Origin: Desulfobacterales bacterium
Lineage (GTDB): Bacteria; Desulfobacterota; Desulfobacteria; Desulfobacterales; JAHEIW01
Assembly: GCA_030066985.1 (NCBI GenBank)
Contig: JASJAN010000012.1
Span: forward strand, 20,829 to 84,828
Length of the DNA stretch: 64,000 nucleotides
Reading direction: 5' to 3'
The position numbers and the translations under genes were made by a program. The first letter of the stretch is position 1. Every line of letters begins with the position of its first letter. Positions 62,250 to 64,000 of the stretch are shown here, one piece after another. The notes under the pieces were generated by a model. The model saw only the letters and a program-made list of their open reading frames with translations. It ran no database searches and was not told where the DNA came from.

Positions 62250-63521
62250 ATGTCCGATTTAAGAGGTTTGCTGAACATAGCCGACAGCCGCCTGGCGGAG
62301 ATCAACGCCCTGTTGACCGATCCGGGCAATGAGCTCGTCAACGAGTTGCTGGCGGTCATCGAATCTTTCGGTGGCCCGCAGGAAATCAACCGCAAGGCGC
62401 AGGAAGCCGCCAAACTCGACAATTTAATGGCCGGCCTGCAGGAAGCCAAATCCCCCTATGTCGCTGACTTAAACTGGTTGATCGAACAACGCGACAACGG
62501 GGCCTTTATATCCATGGCGGACTATTATCAGCGTGTCCTGGGCGATAAGGCCAAAGCAGCCGATATTAACCAGAAAAATGCGGTCACCCTGGAAGTCAGT
62601 GCCCTGCAGTACTTTCCCTGGTTGATCACCGAAGCTCGCCGCAGCATTGAAAAAGGGGAATTGATGCCCGGCCGCTTTATTCGGGTGCGTAATATGGCCG
62701 AGCAGGAAACCGACAACGGGGATGTCATGGCCGTGGCAGCCGCCATGCAGATCATCGGCGCCACCTATGTTGAAACCCTGGACACCAAAGGCACCGATGG
62801 CTCCAACGTGCACCTGGGCGGCCCGGAGACCATTACCGGTTATTTTGGGGGTGTGGGACAGCCCAACGAATATCCCATCAAATGGGTCCAGGAATATCTT
62901 AAATTTTACACCACCTATGGTGTACAGCAGGTGCTCAACATCAACCCGGGTACCGTGCTGGTGGGATATTTGCTGCACAAGCTGGGGGTCAACAATGAAT
63001 TTAAGATTTCGGTCTTTATGGGCAATGACAATCCTTTTTCAATCCTGTGGACTCTGACCACCGCCCGGCTGTTTTCACGCGAGGACGGCACCACCTCTTT
63101 GATCGGATTCAACCTGTCCAATTCAGCCAACAACGACACCATCCGCAAGGCCGACGCCATTCGCAAGGCCCTGGGTCTGGAGGATGTCGTGCGCTTCGAG
63201 CATCATATCACCGAAACCTGGAAGTCCATTGTGCGCCAGCCGTATAACCGCAGAGACGAGCTGGTTGAAATTGCGCAGGAAGTGCCCAACATATCGGCCA
63301 AACATGAAGGCGGTGAAGTCGAAATCGAGCAGAAGCTGGACCATCCATCCGACATTCTGGATTATTTTATGGCCAAAAGCGACGTCGAAGCCCAGGGATT
63401 GATGCCGGCCCTCGAACAAAATTATATCGAAAAGCACCGCTCCACGAATCTGACCGCCGACGCCCTGACCCGCGCCGGCATCGGCGTGGTGTGTGCCACC
63501 GAACTTCACAAAACCGACTAA
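62250..63521 (+). CDS. Protein of unknown function (423 residues)
   Basis: I do not recognise this protein. It starts at ATG 62250 behind TGGAGGA, has no signal peptide or membrane helix, and has balanced, globular-looking composition, so it is probably a cytoplasmic enzyme. Conspicuous stretches are ETLDTKGTDGSNVHLGGPET, GYFGGVGQPNEYPIKW, NINPGTVLVGYLLHKLG, VFMGNDNPF and SNSANNDTIRKADAIRKALG, which have the look of a TIM-barrel active-site series. It follows panB after 181 bases. Its TAA stop (63519-63521) lies inside the left end of element B2. Confidence 0.8.
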   Translation: MSDLRGLLNIADSRLAEINALLTDPGNELVNELLAVIESFGGPQEINRKAQEAAKLDNLMAGLQEAKSPYVADLNWLIEQRDNGAFISMADYYQRVLGDKAKAADINQKNAVTLEVSALQYFPWLITEARRSIEKGELMPGRFIRVRNMAEQETDNGDVMAVAAAMQIIGATYVETLDTKGTDGSNVHLGGPETITGYFGGVGQPNEYPIKWVQEYLKFYTTYGVQQVLNINPGTVLVGYLLHKLGVNNEFKISVFMGNDNPFSILWTLTTARLFSREDGTTSLIGFNLSNSANNDTIRKADAIRKALGLEDVVRFEHHITETWKSIVRQPYNRRDELVEIAQEVPNISAKHEGGEVEIEQKLDHPSDILDYFMAKSDVEAQGLMPALEQNYIEKHRSTNLTADALTRAGIGVVCATELHKTD

Positions 63522-63721
63522 ATTGAGCGTTTCAAATTAAAAATATAGAGAATACGTTTTTTAAAGGAATTCTATCGATTTAATATTTTTAATTTGAAAC
63601 CCTAAGGGGGCTTGCCGATCTTACTGCATCTACTGTGTTAGATGTCGTCCCGCATAGTATTACTATAGCGGAACGCCATCTGCCGTGTAGTTGCAGCAAC
63701 CTCGACAATCGCTCAATTAAG
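63518..63721 (+). repeat. Structured palindromic element B, copy 2
   Basis: Ends are CTAAATTGAGCG (63518-63529) and its near complement (63710-63721). A perfect 17-bp stem (GTTTCAAATTAAAAATA at 63529-63545, complement at 63584-63600) replaces the different 16-bp stem of copy 1; the following GCATAGT..ACTATAGCGGAACG.CATCTGCC segment is conserved between copies. It begins over the stop codon of the preceding gene and has the same orientation relative to it as copy 1. The 280 bases after it hold only a CTTCGTGG word repeat. Confidence 0.75.
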
Positions 63722-63890
63722 TTTGAAAAAGCCGAAAAAAACTTCTCATACAAACCCGCCCGCCTCGCCTTGCTCGCATGGCGGGCGTGGGGCGCTAAGC
63801 TCACAAAAAATTCTTAAGATAAAATAAGCTTTTAGCGGCTTTGCAGCTTTGGCCCATCTTCAGACGGTCGCGGAATACATTATACACAAC

Positions 63891-63920
63891 TTCGTGCCCC
63901 TTTGTGTGCTTCGTGGTGAA
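63891..63920. repeat. Single arm of the ACCACGAAG word family
   Basis: TTCGTGCCCCTTTGTGTGC then TTCGTGGTGAA, the reverse complement of the words at 8442-8466. A facing arm may lie beyond the right edge. The rest of 63722-64000 shows no gene. Confidence 0.45.
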
Positions 63921-64000
63921 AAACCCATCCAGAAAAAGCAACCAGTGAGATAACCTCCAATTTGACATAAATCAAAGCCTCTGATACCCATTTTGCCCTA

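Noticed and set aside
1..64000. tRNA and rRNA genes
   Set aside because: No convincing tRNA cloverleaf ends or rRNA sequence noticed on either strand by eye; short GGTTCGA-like words belong to the word repeats.

Overview
The window reads as chromosomal DNA of an anaerobic Gram-negative bacterium, most likely a member of the Desulfobacterota (sulfate-reducer-like 'Deltaproteobacteria'). The reasons are gene content (TRAP transporter, AmrS-type radical SAM enzyme, 2-oxoacid:acceptor oxidoreductase with a beta-gamma fusion, glutaconyl-CoA decarboxylase alpha subunit, MoeA plus a MoeA/periplasmic-binding-like fusion), an outer-membrane gene set (porin, TolC, heptosyltransferase), and many intergenic repeats of a kind I associate with that group. 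The taxonomic call is inference; no rRNA or tRNA gene was seen.

Layout. 1-8.4 kb: 5' part of a DUF1800 gene, a GT9 glycosyltransferase, a Tat-exported deaminase-type amidohydrolase, a secreted protein of unknown function, a porin, a cysteine-cluster protein and a second amidohydrolase. 9.2-17.5 kb: an MFS carrier, a three-gene TRAP transporter (dctQ-dctM-dctP), amrS, a methyltransferase and a DEAD-box helicase. 17.7-26 kb: moeA, moeA-PBP fusion, uppP, an MFS carrier, dnaJ, queD, pyrE. 26.4-36.4 kb: a cell-envelope run tolC-ftsE-ftsX-envC-like-ctpA-yibQ-like, then a hybrid histidine kinase. FtsEX with a catalytically degraded LytM protein and CtpA fits control of septal peptidoglycan hydrolysis. 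36.4-46 kb: FHA protein, 7TM-HD phosphohydrolase, korA/korB, a squalene/phytoene synthase, a biotin carrier and the carboxyltransferase subunit of a biotin-dependent decarboxylase. 46-54 kb: an intact M23 lipoprotein, a lytic transglycosylase, an HD-GYP protein, a B12-type radical SAM protein, a sodium:solute symporter and a DUF4124 protein. 54.3-60.8 kb: an unusual cluster with a nucleotide-carrier-like (Npt) membrane protein, two class-A-beta-lactamase-like serine hydrolases and a 976-residue exported phosphohistidine/ATP-binding protein that resembles plant glucan water dikinase in domain order and motifs. 61-64 kb: panB and an unrecognised gene.

The intergenic DNA is as notable as the genes. 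Three families of 130-230 bp palindromic elements each occur twice (A: 601 and 53335; B: 23434 and 63518; C: 42401 and 45953). In B and C the stems differ in sequence between copies yet stay almost perfectly self-complementary, which is the signature of a conserved structure. A further element at 7219-7483 has two 14-bp hairpins whose 7-nt loops are exact reverse complements of each other. At least eight other intergenic regions hold degenerate short-word repeats arranged as facing inverted arms, each locus using its own word. Several of these elements overlap the stop codon of the adjacent gene.

Best candidates for something undescribed: (1) the exported dikinase-like protein with the Npt-like carrier and serine hydrolases, possibly a system for phosphorylating an extracytoplasmic substrate, and (2) the structured gene-end elements with constant cores and variable complementary arms.
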